Shown piece after piece: positions 1 to 7,843 of a stretch of 12,185 bases of DNA. This DNA is from Planctomycetaceae bacterium (lineage in GTDB: Bacteria; Planctomycetota; Planctomycetia; Planctomycetales; Planctomycetaceae): contig JAGQQB010000061.1 in assembly GCA_020426425.1 (NCBI GenBank), forward strand, positions 1 through 12,185. The letters run 5' to 3'. The notes under the pieces are model-generated. The model did not search any database, was not told the DNA's origin, and worked only from the letters and a program-made list of their open reading frames with translations. Each line of letters opens with the position of its first letter. Within the stretch, counting starts at the first letter, position 1. The position numbers and the translations under genes are program-made.

Positions 1-659
1 CCGCCGCTTGGGACACGCAGGTGGCGTATGCTCGCGTCACCAGAAAACCAGATCGTCTCACCAGCGGCGTTCAATCGACGCGCGAACTCCGTTTCAAATC
101 GGTACGCCGAACCGATGAACTGTTCATCAAACCCGCCGATTGCGATCGCCGTTTCTCGGACGACAGACAGATTGCCCGCCATCACGTTCCGCACTGGTCC
201 GCTGATCGTGGAATGAAATGGAAAATCGAAATCGGTTTGGAGTCCGGTCAGCCGATGTGGCGGTTCGATCTGTTCCGGTTGTTGCCACGGCTGAATCACC
301 TGGCCTACCACGGCGGCAACAGTCCGGTTTGCATGTGCCCGGCGATGGGCAGCAACCAAACCCGGCGATGGCACGATGTCGTCGTCTAGGAACAGTACGA
401 GGTCCGACTTCGCCGCCAATAACCCCGCATTCATCGCCTGCGGAATCCCTGGGGCGTCCCGGCGAATCCAGCGAATGTCGCCCCGCGCTGCCCATGCTTC
501 TAACTGGGCAGCAGTGGTGTTGTCGTGCTGTTCTGATTGGTCGACAATCACGAGCTCAGCCATTGCTGATCGTTCCTGAAGTAGACTTCGCAACGTGTCA
601 ATCAAAACCTGATCCCGCTGATATGTCGGAATCACCACACTCGGACGGGGGGATGTCAT
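1..659 (-). CDS. Family 2 glycosyltransferase, C-terminus cut by window edge
   Basis: The minus strand from the ATG at 659 stays open for 219 codons to the left edge. An in-frame TAG lies seven codons upstream with no other start between, so this ATG is well placed, although the GGGAG at 665-661 is only one base away. The protein opens with a GT-A nucleotide-binding strand (SVVIPTYQR, residues 7-15) and has IVDQSE near 38-43. A metal-binding DDD triad sits at 92-94 (LFLDDDIVPSPG). GGFDEQFIG at 175-183 is the usual C-terminal acceptor-side motif of this family. It should transfer a sugar from a nucleotide donor to a growing glycan at the cytoplasmic face of the membrane; donor and acceptor cannot be told. 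The end of the protein is missing. It follows the sulfotransferase gene after a 113-base gap. The family call is solid, the specificity unknown. Confidence 0.9.
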   Translation of the reverse strand, partial: MTSPRPSVVIPTYQRDQVLIDTLRSLLQERSAMAELVIVDQSEQHDNTTAAQLEAWAARGDIRWIRRDAPGIPQAMNAGLLAAKSDLVLFLDDDIVPSPGLVAAHRRAHANRTVAAVVGQVIQPWQQPEQIEPPHRLTGLQTDFDFPFHSTISGPVRNVMAGNLSVVRETAIAIGGFDEQFIGSAYRFETEFARRLNAAGETIWFSGDASIRHLRVPSG

Positions 660-772
660 GCTCCCATATCTACTCGACTATGATTTCCGTCTCTTCCGCC
701 GCCGTACTGAACCAGTGCTCCACTGCGGCATCACCGGGAATTCGTTAAACTGTTGAGCATGGCGTTCTCGGT

Positions 773-1741
773 TCAACGACTTCGTTGATTTGCAAGCCAT
801 CGTCGCAAGTACCAGTAGTACGTCCATCGACGCAAAACAACGCCAACGCCCCTCGGGGCCTGATAGCGACTAATCATTTTCTCAATCGCTGCATCGGTCA
901 TGTCGTAACCCAGACTGTCGGCCAACGTCTTGACCTCTATAAAGTCGCCTGTCCGACGCCACTCTTCCCTAATCGGACGCGTCTCGCGGTCAAAGTCGGT
1001 CGATTCGTTTCGTGAAACCGTTTGCGGGCCGTGAATCGTCGGGCGAGGAAATCCACAGAACTCCGCAATGTCTGCTTGGAGTAGAGTTGAGCCAAACATG
1101 TCTGCACTAGAAACCAACTTATAATGGACACCTGGAAGTCGATCGGGAATCTCTATCGCATACTTCGTGACCTGCATCCAACGGTACAGTTCTTTTTCAT
1201 AAGCTGTCATACCTTCCCATCGATCAGCGTATTCCGGATAGAAGACTCGTTCGTGTGTAGGAGTGATCGCCCACATTCTACTCTTATTCGTGACGTAATG
1301 GCCTTTGATTGCGTGCGATGCGGCCGACTGCACGGGATGTCGGTGGAGAGCCAGCACACGAACTGCACCAGGCGCGATCGCATACATCACCGGAACAGCA
1401 GAAATTAAGTAATGGCCAAACTCGCACACCGGCTGTGAGCGGGCAAGTTCAAGGATTCGGCGTAACTCAGACTGAATTGCAGGGCACGTCAGCATCTGCT
1501 CCTGTATCTGGGAGTCATAACAGCGAAAGAATATCGCGGGCTGCGCATCATGTGCTGATAGACTTTCATGGAGGAATTCACCCTGACCAAAGAAGTGTTG
1601 GCTGAATAGTTTGTGTAGAAATACCGTACCACAACGTCCGGGTGATACGGTCAGCGTAATGGGATGGAGGCGCACTCCGGAATACTCTGCTCGAAGTGCC
1701 CGGAGAAGCGGCCCGTGTGGCTGCGATTGGAGGGCAGGCAT
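773..1741 (-). CDS. P-loop sulfotransferase (PAPS-dependent), putative glycan sulfotransferase
   Basis: This 322-residue protein has the two PAPS-binding signatures of cytosolic and Golgi-type sulfotransferases. A 5'-phosphosulfate loop, SPGRCGT, lies at residues 33-39. A 3'-phosphate-binding stretch (LHRHPVQSAASH) has Arg134 and Ser142 spaced eight apart, as in the known family. It probably moves sulfate from PAPS to a hydroxyl on the glycan made by the neighbouring enzymes; the substrate is inferred from context only. I chose the ATG at 1741 because GAGGA lies eight bases upstream. An ATG at 1798, in frame, would add 19 residues but has no visible ribosome binding site. The C-terminus is rich in Arg and Trp. 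In hand-counted lines 1141-1320 and 1501-1620 the G+C is about 47%, lower than neighbouring genes. Sulfotransferase fold: fairly sure; target: unknown. Confidence 0.85.
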   Translation of the reverse strand: MPALQSQPHGPLLRALRAEYSGVRLHPITLTVSPGRCGTVFLHKLFSQHFFGQGEFLHESLSAHDAQPAIFFRCYDSQIQEQMLTCPAIQSELRRILELARSQPVCEFGHYLISAVPVMYAIAPGAVRVLALHRHPVQSAASHAIKGHYVTNKSRMWAITPTHERVFYPEYADRWEGMTAYEKELYRWMQVTKYAIEIPDRLPGVHYKLVSSADMFGSTLLQADIAEFCGFPRPTIHGPQTVSRNESTDFDRETRPIREEWRRTGDFIEVKTLADSLGYDMTDAAIEKMISRYQAPRGVGVVLRRWTYYWYLRRWLANQRSR

Positions 1742-1749
1742 ACGACGAA

Positions 1750-1754
1750 TCCTC
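1750..1754 (-). promoter_or_regulatory. Shine-Dalgarno site for the 1741 start
   Basis: The minus strand reads GAGGA followed by eight bases and then ATG at 1741. The ATG at 1798 has nothing comparable, so this site decides the start of the sulfotransferase gene in favour of the shorter form. Confidence 0.55.
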
Positions 1755-1833
1755 AATGGTGTTAGGTCTTGTCGGCAATGATGTTTGTTCTGGGACATCG
1801 ATGGAGTCAGGTCTTAAAACCACTATAAACGCG

Positions 1834-2598
1834 CTAACGGATGGTGTGCTCGAATTTTGTGCACTGATACATCTGATGCAGTCCAAACGGCAACATCAGG
1901 TAGCGGAACGTGGCATTGTGGATGGTGTCGATCCGCAGTCGGCTGGGATCGACCTTGGGCAGGAGTAGCAGTGGGAAGATGCGTGCGTCGCGACTCGTGA
2001 TCTTAAAACCGGCGCGTTTGAGCTGTGCGAGGATCGTCCAGGTGAAGAAGAAATTCTCATGCGGCTGCACGCCGGACCCGGAGTTGTATGGTTTGCGCGA
2101 GAGCCACGCTTTCAGCCAGCCGAGCATTTGAGCATTCAACTGACTTGGTGTGGTGAGCAGCAGCCGTCCACCGGACTTAGTGATACGGGCGAGTTCCCGC
2201 ATCATCTGCCGATAGTTCGGCACATGCTCCATGCACTCGCAGGAGATCACGAGATCGAACTGCCCGTCGGGTAGTGGAATGTTTGCGGCGTCCCCAACGA
2301 GCCACTCGACGTTGACTTGTTCCGCAGTTGATCGTTCTTTGGCGATCTCGATCGCCGCATCGCTGAAATCCATCGCCGTTACCTGCGCGCCCTGCCGCGT
2401 AAGATAGATGGCGAAATTGCCACGACCACAACCAATTTCAGCGACCTTGAGTCCGTTCAAGTTGCCCAGGTGTGGGATCACCATCTGATGCCAACAGGCG
2501 AACCGCGACTCATCATGCACATCGTGCCCTTCTTCGGAGAGCCGATGTGCATGCCAACTGTCGTAATCGACGGAAAGCTGTGTCCGTTCTTTGGTCAC
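1834..2598 (-). CDS. Class I SAM-dependent methyltransferase (Methyltransf_11/25 type)
   Basis: This 254-residue protein has a Rossmann-type methyltransferase core. Motif I, AEIGCGRG, is at residues 53-60. An acidic residue ending strand 2 (TAMDFSD) is at Asp77, with GDA at 102-104. The post-motif CECMEHV lies around 120-126, followed by a strand ending LLLTTPS. The C-terminal part (HENFFFTWTILAQLKRAGF) is typical of small-molecule and sugar methyltransferases of the UbiE-like superfamily. It would methylate a sugar hydroxyl or carboxyl, a lipid or another small acceptor; in this cluster, glycan O-methylation is the natural guess. The start is GTG at 2598, overlapping the stop of the glycosyltransferase upstream as GTGA, which implies translational coupling. 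A weak GGGAA precedes it. Enzyme class is clear, substrate is not. Confidence 0.9.
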   Translation of the reverse strand: MTKERTQLSVDYDSWHAHRLSEEGHDVHDESRFACWHQMVIPHLGNLNGLKVAEIGCGRGNFAIYLTRQGAQVTAMDFSDAAIEIAKERSTAEQVNVEWLVGDAANIPLPDGQFDLVISCECMEHVPNYRQMMRELARITKSGGRLLLTTPSQLNAQMLGWLKAWLSRKPYNSGSGVQPHENFFFTWTILAQLKRAGFKITSRDARIFPLLLLPKVDPSRLRIDTIHNATFRYLMLPFGLHQMYQCTKFEHTIR

Positions 2599-3782
2599 GA
2601 GGTCGTTCCCGTTTGTTTCAAGGGGCGCTGCAAAGTCCGGTAAACCTCAACCAATCGCTCCGCACACGTTCGCCAGCTTTTGGCTGCCGCGATCTCGCGG
2701 CCACGAACAGCAGCCTCAATCGCCTCCTGTGGCTCGGACAGTGCTCGCAAAATGGCGCCGGCGAATGCCTCAACGTCTCCCACCGGACACAACGCGCCAG
2801 CGTTATTCGCTGTTATGTACTCGTGCATTGCCCCGGTATCACTTGCCACCACATACATTTGCCGAGACAGGGCTTCGAGTGAAGCCTTGCCGGCGCCTTC
2901 AAAAAATGAAGGAAACACAAATTGGCCGTGTTGGTCGTACAGATCAATCAGCTCTGAGTTCGGTCGCCAATTTTCCAGGTGCAGTCGATTCTGCAATGTC
3001 GGTTCAATCAGCGAGCGGATCTCCCCATGTCCGGCGTCTGCTGTTACCCATGTACATGTGAGCTGCTCGTTCTCTCGCAAGACGCGGTTCAGCACTTGGA
3101 CGAGAATGTGATACCCCTTAATAAACGAGTGTTGGCCAACATACAGCAACCGCGAGAGCCGATCCGGCGTAAGGGAGCGTGGCGGTCGCTCGACAAATTC
3201 GGCGGCAACTCCATGATGGACGACAAATGTCTTCGCAGTGGCGGCGGGAATCTTGTCAATTAGAAAGTCGCGATCCATTTCGCACGTCACGATGACGCCA
3301 TCGCTAAACTGGACGGCTTTCCACCACTGCCGCTGCAGAAAGTGGCGCAGCGCCGGGGTAAATAGCGACCGCGGAAACTTCGATTCAGGAATGCCCATCC
3401 TGCGGTGCCACTCTGGAAGCACCCGGTCTACTCGCAATTCGAGTCCGTGGCTGCGATTCATGACCAGTCCCTGAAACTGTCGAGATTTCAGATCGCGTGC
3501 GGCCAACCACGCCTGCGGTTGGCTCATCTGGACGACGTCGTAGCTCTTATTGGAAACCGCTTTGAGAACGGCATCACGATACAGTCGCGGCTGCTCCAGC
3601 AGGGAATGCAGGTTGCCATGCGAAATCCGCCGCCGTCCAAGGTCGTGCGCCCAGAGTTCGTCGACTTCATGTCCCAGTTCTCGGAGGGCGACGTTGGTGT
3701 GGTACACCGTCCCAGCCGCTCCAGAATTGGGGTCTGGCGGGACGTTGGCCAACGTCAGGATTCGCAAGGGGCTGTCAGTCAT
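2595..3782 (-). CDS. Family 4 glycosyltransferase (GT-B fold)
   Basis: This 395-residue protein has a GT-B layout. The N-terminal acceptor domain begins with RILTLANVPPDPNSGAAG and its glycine-rich loop at residues 7-24. A linker strand, FVVHHGV, is near 186-192. The C-terminal donor domain starts at LLYVGQHSFIKGYH (212-225). The EX7E signature is formed by Glu295 and Glu303 in FFEGAGKASLEAL, where GT4 enzymes bind the nucleotide-sugar. It is likely a retaining transferase that extends the cluster's glycan in the cytoplasm. The ATG at 3782 overlaps the preceding stop by eight bases, the arrangement also seen at 6680-6687, so I prefer it to the in-frame ATG at 3809, which lacks a ribosome binding site. 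The next gene overlaps its stop by four bases. Donor and linkage cannot be predicted. Confidence 0.92.
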   Translation of the reverse strand: MTDSPLRILTLANVPPDPNSGAAGTVYHTNVALRELGHEVDELWAHDLGRRRISHGNLHSLLEQPRLYRDAVLKAVSNKSYDVVQMSQPQAWLAARDLKSRQFQGLVMNRSHGLELRVDRVLPEWHRRMGIPESKFPRSLFTPALRHFLQRQWWKAVQFSDGVIVTCEMDRDFLIDKIPAATAKTFVVHHGVAAEFVERPPRSLTPDRLSRLLYVGQHSFIKGYHILVQVLNRVLRENEQLTCTWVTADAGHGEIRSLIEPTLQNRLHLENWRPNSELIDLYDQHGQFVFPSFFEGAGKASLEALSRQMYVVASDTGAMHEYITANNAGALCPVGDVEAFAGAILRALSEPQEAIEAAVRGREIAAAKSWRTCAERLVEVYRTLQRPLKQTGTTS

Positions 3783-4740
3783 GTTCTGCCCGCCGGTGGA
3801 AGAGGGCATTCGCGTACGATTGAAAAAGTCGGACCCAGGCTCTCCAGTGCCAGGGACGGCGAGTGATTACAGACCAAAGATAACTTGGTGCGCTCGCATC
3901 GCCGGCTTTTGTCAGTCGCGATCCGACCAGGTAGTCCAAAAGAACATCATGTGTCGGGCAGCGCTGCGTCGCCCGGTTTGCTTGGATTTGGTCGGAAATG
4001 GTTTGTGCTTGGTTGAGAAAAGGAGCCTCACTGCGTCCATCGGCCCGTGCTTTACGACAGTCGTGGGAAACGGCCCCCAATGCCCGCTGCAGATCTCGAT
4101 GCCGACTTGACACGCTCGCGGCATGGCGGCGGAAGTAGTAGGACTCCTCGGGAATGCAGGCGAACTGTGAATGCTCGACCATGCGTAGCCACAGGTCGGA
4201 GTCCTGTCCACAATAGAACTGCGAACGATAGCCACCGGCCTGCAGATAGGCATCGCGACGAAACATCACTCCCCCGTGCGCTGGTGGCCCTTGCCGCTCA
4301 TTCCGCAGTTTCCGTGACGCTGCGACCGGATCAGCATCGCGCGTCACCAGTTCCAGCGACTCACCCTTGGGGCCGATGTATCGAGTCGCACAGCCGACAA
4401 AGCCCACCTCCGGATGTGCATCCAGAAACGCCAGTTGCCGGGCGAATCGCTCTGGGTGAGAACGATCATCGTCATCCTGCCGAGCGATGTATTCTCCCCG
4501 GGCGAGTTCACAGCCACGAATCAGCGCCTTGGTCAACCCGTTATTCTCTTGCGTGATGATCTGTATACGTGAATCCCGAGCGGCGAACTGTCGCAAGAGG
4601 TCGGGCGATGTGTCAGTGGAACCATCGTCGATGATGAGAAACTCGAAATCGCGAAACGATTGCGCAAGCACACTTTCGATGCACTCGGCGATATGCGCCT
4701 CGCTGTTGTAGACACTCATCACGACGGAGAGACGGGGCAT
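3775..4740 (-). CDS. Family 2 glycosyltransferase (GT-A fold)
   Basis: This is a compact 321-residue GT2 enzyme. The order of motifs is LSVVMSVYNSE (residues 4-14), IIDDGSTD (36-43), the metal-binding run of four aspartates (89-92, after ARQ), a GGVMFRRDAYLQAGGY stretch (156-171), and QDSDLWLRM (179-187). The last is the usual acceptor-side acid region. No membrane segment is evident, so it should act in the cytoplasm or at the inner face of the membrane. Two ATGs are available, at 4746 and 4740. GAGG lies directly against the first but six bases before the second, so I use 4740; with 4746 the start would overlap the methyltransferase stop as ATGA. The C-terminal 120 residues are Arg/His/Ala-rich and carry no recognised domain. 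Sugar specificity is unknown. Confidence 0.92.
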   Translation of the reverse strand: MPRLSVVMSVYNSEAHIAECIESVLAQSFRDFEFLIIDDGSTDTSPDLLRQFAARDSRIQIITQENNGLTKALIRGCELARGEYIARQDDDDRSHPERFARQLAFLDAHPEVGFVGCATRYIGPKGESLELVTRDADPVAASRKLRNERQGPPAHGGVMFRRDAYLQAGGYRSQFYCGQDSDLWLRMVEHSQFACIPEESYYFRRHAASVSSRHRDLQRALGAVSHDCRKARADGRSEAPFLNQAQTISDQIQANRATQRCPTHDVLLDYLVGSRLTKAGDASAPSYLWSVITRRPWHWRAWVRLFQSYANALFHRRAEHD

Positions 4741-4742
4741 GC

Positions 4743-5627
4743 TCATCCTCGATACAGGAATGTGGCTGCCATCGCGCCAGGCAACTCGTGGATCAGTTCG
4801 AGCGAGTCGAGTTGCCGGTCGGTGAAGAGCTTCGTGTTCTCCCAGAAGAGAGGCGGCACCGCTTTGTGCGCCTGCCAGTCTTGCATGACAATCAAAGTCT
4901 TCCCAGGAAGGAACGAGTTCACAGCGGCTTTGTACCAGGCTTCGTTCACCTCCAGTGTGCGTCCACAGTCAACAACGCACAGTTCGATTGGGCCACCTGT
5001 CCATGCGAACTGCGGGACGGAGACATTCCCCTCAAAGTGGGAAAGCTTTGCGCGGTGCACCTCAATGCTGCTGTCGATGCCATTTGCCTGTGCAAACCTC
5101 TCAAACAGCGGTTGAAAGGACTCATGGTTTCCGGGAGCGTCATACGGAGTCTTCGCCAGCCACTTCGACATGGAACTGCCCCGCCAGACATAGTCGTCGA
5201 AACAGTGCAGTGGGCCTTTGAAGTGTGGGTTCTTGCGGAGTGACGTCACCAGATAGTACGTCGACAGCCCCAGCCAGGTGCCAATCTCCACGGCGGCTCC
5301 AGCCCCTGTGTAGAACTTGGTGATGTACCCGTAGTAGCGTTTCTCATCCTCAGCCAGCATGCCGGGCGTTTCGCATTCGTCGTAGGGCAGGTTGGCCCAA
5401 GGGCGGTCCGGTTCCAGAATGGATCGCGAGAGACGAGTGCCATCGAAGCCAATGAAATCTTCCAGTCCCTGGACGCCCAATCGGCGGGCGGCGCGCTGCC
5501 GCAACGTTTCCTCAATACGGAATCGCTCCCACAGGAGTGCATCGGCCACCTGGGACTGAAATCCATCCGACATCCGCCGGACGAACGAGAAGAAACTTCT
5601 ACGAAGAATGCGAGTCAGAAAGTTCAT
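4743..5627 (-). CDS. Class I SAM methyltransferase-fold protein (Methyltransf_24-like)
   Basis: This 294-residue protein has a Rossmann methyltransferase core. VEIGTWLGLST (residues 113-123) is the glycine-containing motif I. HCFDDYVW (141-148) ends strand 2 with acidic residues. IELCVVDCGRTLEVNEAW (214-231) and IVMQDW (246-251) match the later strands of the family, found in sugar, macrolide and polysaccharide cluster methyltransferases. The first 110 residues are a helical Arg-rich leader without a known domain. ATG at 5627 overlaps the preceding glycosyltransferase by 29 bases and has no clear ribosome binding site. An ATG at 5573 would remove the overlap but has no better one, and upstream in-frame starts only add a low-complexity Arg/Pro/His stretch. 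Probably O-methylates a sugar or acyl group on the glycan; the fold is surer than the activity. Confidence 0.82.
   Translation of the reverse strand: MNFLTRILRRSFFSFVRRMSDGFQSQVADALLWERFRIEETLRQRAARRLGVQGLEDFIGFDGTRLSRSILEPDRPWANLPYDECETPGMLAEDEKRYYGYITKFYTGAGAAVEIGTWLGLSTYYLVTSLRKNPHFKGPLHCFDDYVWRGSSMSKWLAKTPYDAPGNHESFQPLFERFAQANGIDSSIEVHRAKLSHFEGNVSVPQFAWTGGPIELCVVDCGRTLEVNEAWYKAAVNSFLPGKTLIVMQDWQAHKAVPPLFWENTKLFTDRQLDSLELIHELPGAMAATFLYRG
4747..4750 (-). promoter_or_regulatory. Shine-Dalgarno site deciding the 4740 start
   Basis: GAGG on the minus strand is immediately followed by ATG (4746), then AGC, then a second ATG (4740). Normal spacing of about six bases fits only the second ATG. 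The site lies inside the end of the upstream methyltransferase gene. Confidence 0.5.
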
Positions 5628-6687
5628 GCGTTGTCGTTGTCGTGTTGGATGTTTCGGCTGACCTCGTGAAGGATTGTGGAAGCGTGAGTGATCCCGGTTG
5701 CCGTCGCAGCTGTTCCAATATGCGGAAGATGTGCCCCGTCCCGGTGACACCCAGGCAACGCGCGAGGTTCTCGAACAGCGTGATCCCCTTAAGTGCCGTG
5801 GAATCCGCTGCGGCCTGCCTCGCGAGATCGATTAACTGATACGTCTCTTGGCAAAGTCCGGCTACCGCGCACTGCCTCGCGATCGCGAAGCACCAGCGGG
5901 AAAAATGCTGCCGTTCCGGCGCGGTGTTGGCGATCTGCGCGACAACGGCGTTGTGCCACAGAGCATGCAGCAGTTGCACGCGATTCCTCAGTCGGGCCGG
6001 ATCACGTTGCCAATCGGCGTTCGACGTTTGCCGCACCCCGGAGTGATGCACGTGGTCGCTCACATGCGAGTGGCAACTAACCACGGATACGCCCAGTGCC
6101 CCAGCTCGGGCGTCGTACTCCCAGTCCTGCGACCAACGCAGGTCACTCCAGGGGCCAATTCGATCAGTCAACGTGCGACGGTAAAGCGGCGTATGCGTAC
6201 ACCACCAGCGGTCCACAAGCAGGCCTGGATACAATCGCGTTATATCACGACCGGTCCACTTAAATGGATCGGCCAGGACCGAGCCCGCTTCGTCGACGAG
6301 ACGTGTGATTCCGTAGGCGATATCACACTCGGGATGGTGTCGCAGCGTGTTGACTTGGTCAGTGAATTTATTGGGCATCAGCAGGTCGTCACTGTCGAGA
6401 TACTGCACGAACTCGCCCCGCGCACGTTGCCGTCCAAGTTCTCGCATCGGGCCCGGACCACAACCTGCCGCATGCGGGCTCGGATGGTAGAACACGACCC
6501 CAGGATGATCTCGCTCCAGACTTCGTGCGACCTGAGGCGTTTCGTCGGTCGAGCCGTCGTCGGCGATCAGCACCTCAACGGGCTGATAGGTTTGGTTTAG
6601 CACGCTTTGCACGGCGCGCTGCAACATCTCCGGTCGATTGAAGACCGGGATGACAGCGGAAACAAGCTGCGGCACGATTTCAGGCAT
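5599..6687 (-). CDS. Family 2 glycosyltransferase (GT-A fold)
   Basis: This 362-residue enzyme shows a textbook GT2 N-terminal half: VSAVIPVFNRPEM (residues 9-21), IADDGSTDE (41-49) and the metal-binding YLDSDD (96-101). Further on, the SQDWEYDARAG region (186-196) holds the acceptor-side acids. The C-terminal 130 residues are helical, His- and Gln-rich, and end in a Ser/Thr tail with five threonines. That tail is coded by ACA/ACG repeats overlapping the next gene's start. ATG at 6687 overlaps the preceding stop by eight bases and has the best Shine-Dalgarno site in the window (AAGGAG, four bases away). It would add one sugar to the cluster's glycan from a nucleotide donor; which sugar is unknown. 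Confidence 0.93.
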   Translation of the reverse strand: MPEIVPQLVSAVIPVFNRPEMLQRAVQSVLNQTYQPVEVLIADDGSTDETPQVARSLERDHPGVVFYHPSPHAAGCGPGPMRELGRQRARGEFVQYLDSDDLLMPNKFTDQVNTLRHHPECDIAYGITRLVDEAGSVLADPFKWTGRDITRLYPGLLVDRWWCTHTPLYRRTLTDRIGPWSDLRWSQDWEYDARAGALGVSVVSCHSHVSDHVHHSGVRQTSNADWQRDPARLRNRVQLLHALWHNAVVAQIANTAPERQHFSRWCFAIARQCAVAGLCQETYQLIDLARQAAADSTALKGITLFENLARCLGVTGTGHIFRILEQLRRQPGSLTLPQSFTRSAETSNTTTTTHELSDSHSS

Positions 6688-7777
6688 TCTGCTCCTTGTA
6701 GGCCGTCACCGGAATCGGGGCAGCAACTTGTCCAGCGTTGCGGGCCCGAAGTTCCTGCACGCGGGCGTCAACGGGCATCTGTAGCCGTCTCGGAAGAATG
6801 AGGTCGATATTCGGATTCGCACAATCCTTCCGCACTGCCTGCGGTGGATGCCACAGATGCACGAACGGCAGATAGCCAAAGCGATTGTGCCTGAGCGTGC
6901 CGCAGCGGTCGAAGAACTCGTCATCTTCGCCCCCCCAGTCGACGAAGCCTTCATCGAAGCCACCGATGGCAAAGAAGGCGTCGCGGCGGATGGCGATGGT
7001 GCCTCCTTTCCAGTTCTGACTCACAGCGTCGACACCGTAGTTTGGCCACGAACTGGCGGCCAGAGCTTCCTGCGTGGCGGAACTCGATAGATAGAACAAG
7101 AACCGTTGCAGCGAGGCAGCCTGCCACTCCCCGGTGATCAATTGCCTCTTCAGCTCCACTGCGTAATCACGCGGCACGCAGATGTCGCCATCCTGGAAGA
7201 CCAGGACTTCACCACGCGCCTGTCGCGCGGCAATGTTGAACGCCCAGGCTTTTCGCCAGCCTGGAGTCAGCTGGGAATCGTCAATCGGCAGATGGGTGAT
7301 TCCGTCGGGCAACTGTGAACCGAGATGCGGTCGAGTCAGGTCGGCGACAATGACCTCGATCGGCACACCGTGCTGTCCGAACACGGAGCGGATGACATGC
7401 ACCAATTGTTTGAGCCGATCTGTCCCGCGATGCGCGAACAGGAATGAGACCACAGGATCGCCCGACTGCTGTGGCGCATCGCAGAATTGAATTGGCCAGT
7501 CGGTGAGTGCTCTGTGCAGGAGCTTTGGGGCGAATCCACGCAGGAATTGGAGTGCGTGTAGCTTACTCGAATGCGGGAAGTCGCAGCGAACTCCAAGCCC
7601 ATCGGGATTCGCGATCAATCGTTCATTTCGATTGCGGAGATGAATCCACGGCGGATTGCCAGTGGGATCACGCGGTCCCTGAATGGCGGATCGATACCGA
7701 CCAGAGTCCTTCAGCAGCACGCCCAGGTAGTCTTTGATGTACTTCAGCAAGTTAGTTTTTGCTGCGGCAAACGACAT
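6680..7777 (-). CDS. GT-A glycosyltransferase with galactosyltransferase-type C-terminal motif (GT2/Glyco_transf_7C-like)
   Basis: This 365-residue protein has about 105 N-terminal residues without a known domain, then a GT-A core. SFLFAHRGTDRLKQ (111-124) is the nucleotide-binding strand and FQDGDICVPRDY (194-205) holds the DGD metal site. NWKGGTIAIRRDAFFAIGGF leads into DEGFVDWGGEDDEF (275-288). The WGGED motif is the hallmark of the beta-1,4-galactosyltransferase / N-acetylgalactosaminyltransferase C-terminal domain also found in bacterial chondroitin-type polymerases. It could therefore use UDP-Gal or UDP-GalNAc (inference). I chose ATG 7777. The frame runs open up to a GTG/ATG pair at 7936/7933 inside the preceding gene, but that extra 53 residues look like non-coding translation. 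No good ribosome binding site precedes 7777. It ends overlapping the next gene by eight bases. Confidence 0.88.
   Translation of the reverse strand: MSFAAAKTNLLKYIKDYLGVLLKDSGRYRSAIQGPRDPTGNPPWIHLRNRNERLIANPDGLGVRCDFPHSSKLHALQFLRGFAPKLLHRALTDWPIQFCDAPQQSGDPVVSFLFAHRGTDRLKQLVHVIRSVFGQHGVPIEVIVADLTRPHLGSQLPDGITHLPIDDSQLTPGWRKAWAFNIAARQARGEVLVFQDGDICVPRDYAVELKRQLITGEWQAASLQRFLFYLSSSATQEALAASSWPNYGVDAVSQNWKGGTIAIRRDAFFAIGGFDEGFVDWGGEDDEFFDRCGTLRHNRFGYLPFVHLWHPPQAVRKDCANPNIDLILPRRLQMPVDARVQELRARNAGQVAAPIPVTAYKEQNA
6692..6697 (-). promoter_or_regulatory. Strong Shine-Dalgarno site AAGGAG
   Basis: AAGGAG lies four bases before the ATG at 6687 and sits inside the last codons of the preceding gene. 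It fixes this start and shows that at least some genes here use canonical ribosome binding sites. Confidence 0.75.
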
Positions 7778-7843
7778 CGCCGCATGTTGAGTGGCTCTCA
7801 GGGTGACGGCGATTGGTTGCCGTTCGTTACTTGGCTTGAGCGT

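Noticed and set aside
670..723. A 17-codon minus-strand frame (GTG start, TAG stop) in the 113-base gap, giving a peptide ending EETEIIVE ten bases before the next gene's ATG.
   Set aside because: It looks somewhat protein-like and is well spaced from the next gene, but it is very short, an in-frame TAA lies just upstream, and there is no ribosome binding site. A degraded gene tail is possible but not supportable.
218..748. Plus-strand open frame of 176 codons.
   Set aside because: It lies opposite the minus-strand glycosyltransferase, has Ser/Arg/Pro-rich shadow composition and no domain motifs.
5612..5640. Short ACA/ACG-type trinucleotide run at the junction of the GT2 and methyltransferase genes.
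   Set aside because: It is only a few units, explained by the Thr-rich C-terminal tail; no sign of a longer microsatellite or phase-variable tract.
5848..6600. Plus-strand open frame of 250 codons opposite a GT2 gene.
   Set aside because: It has no recognisable domain or convincing start region, and the minus strand encodes an intact glycosyltransferase here.
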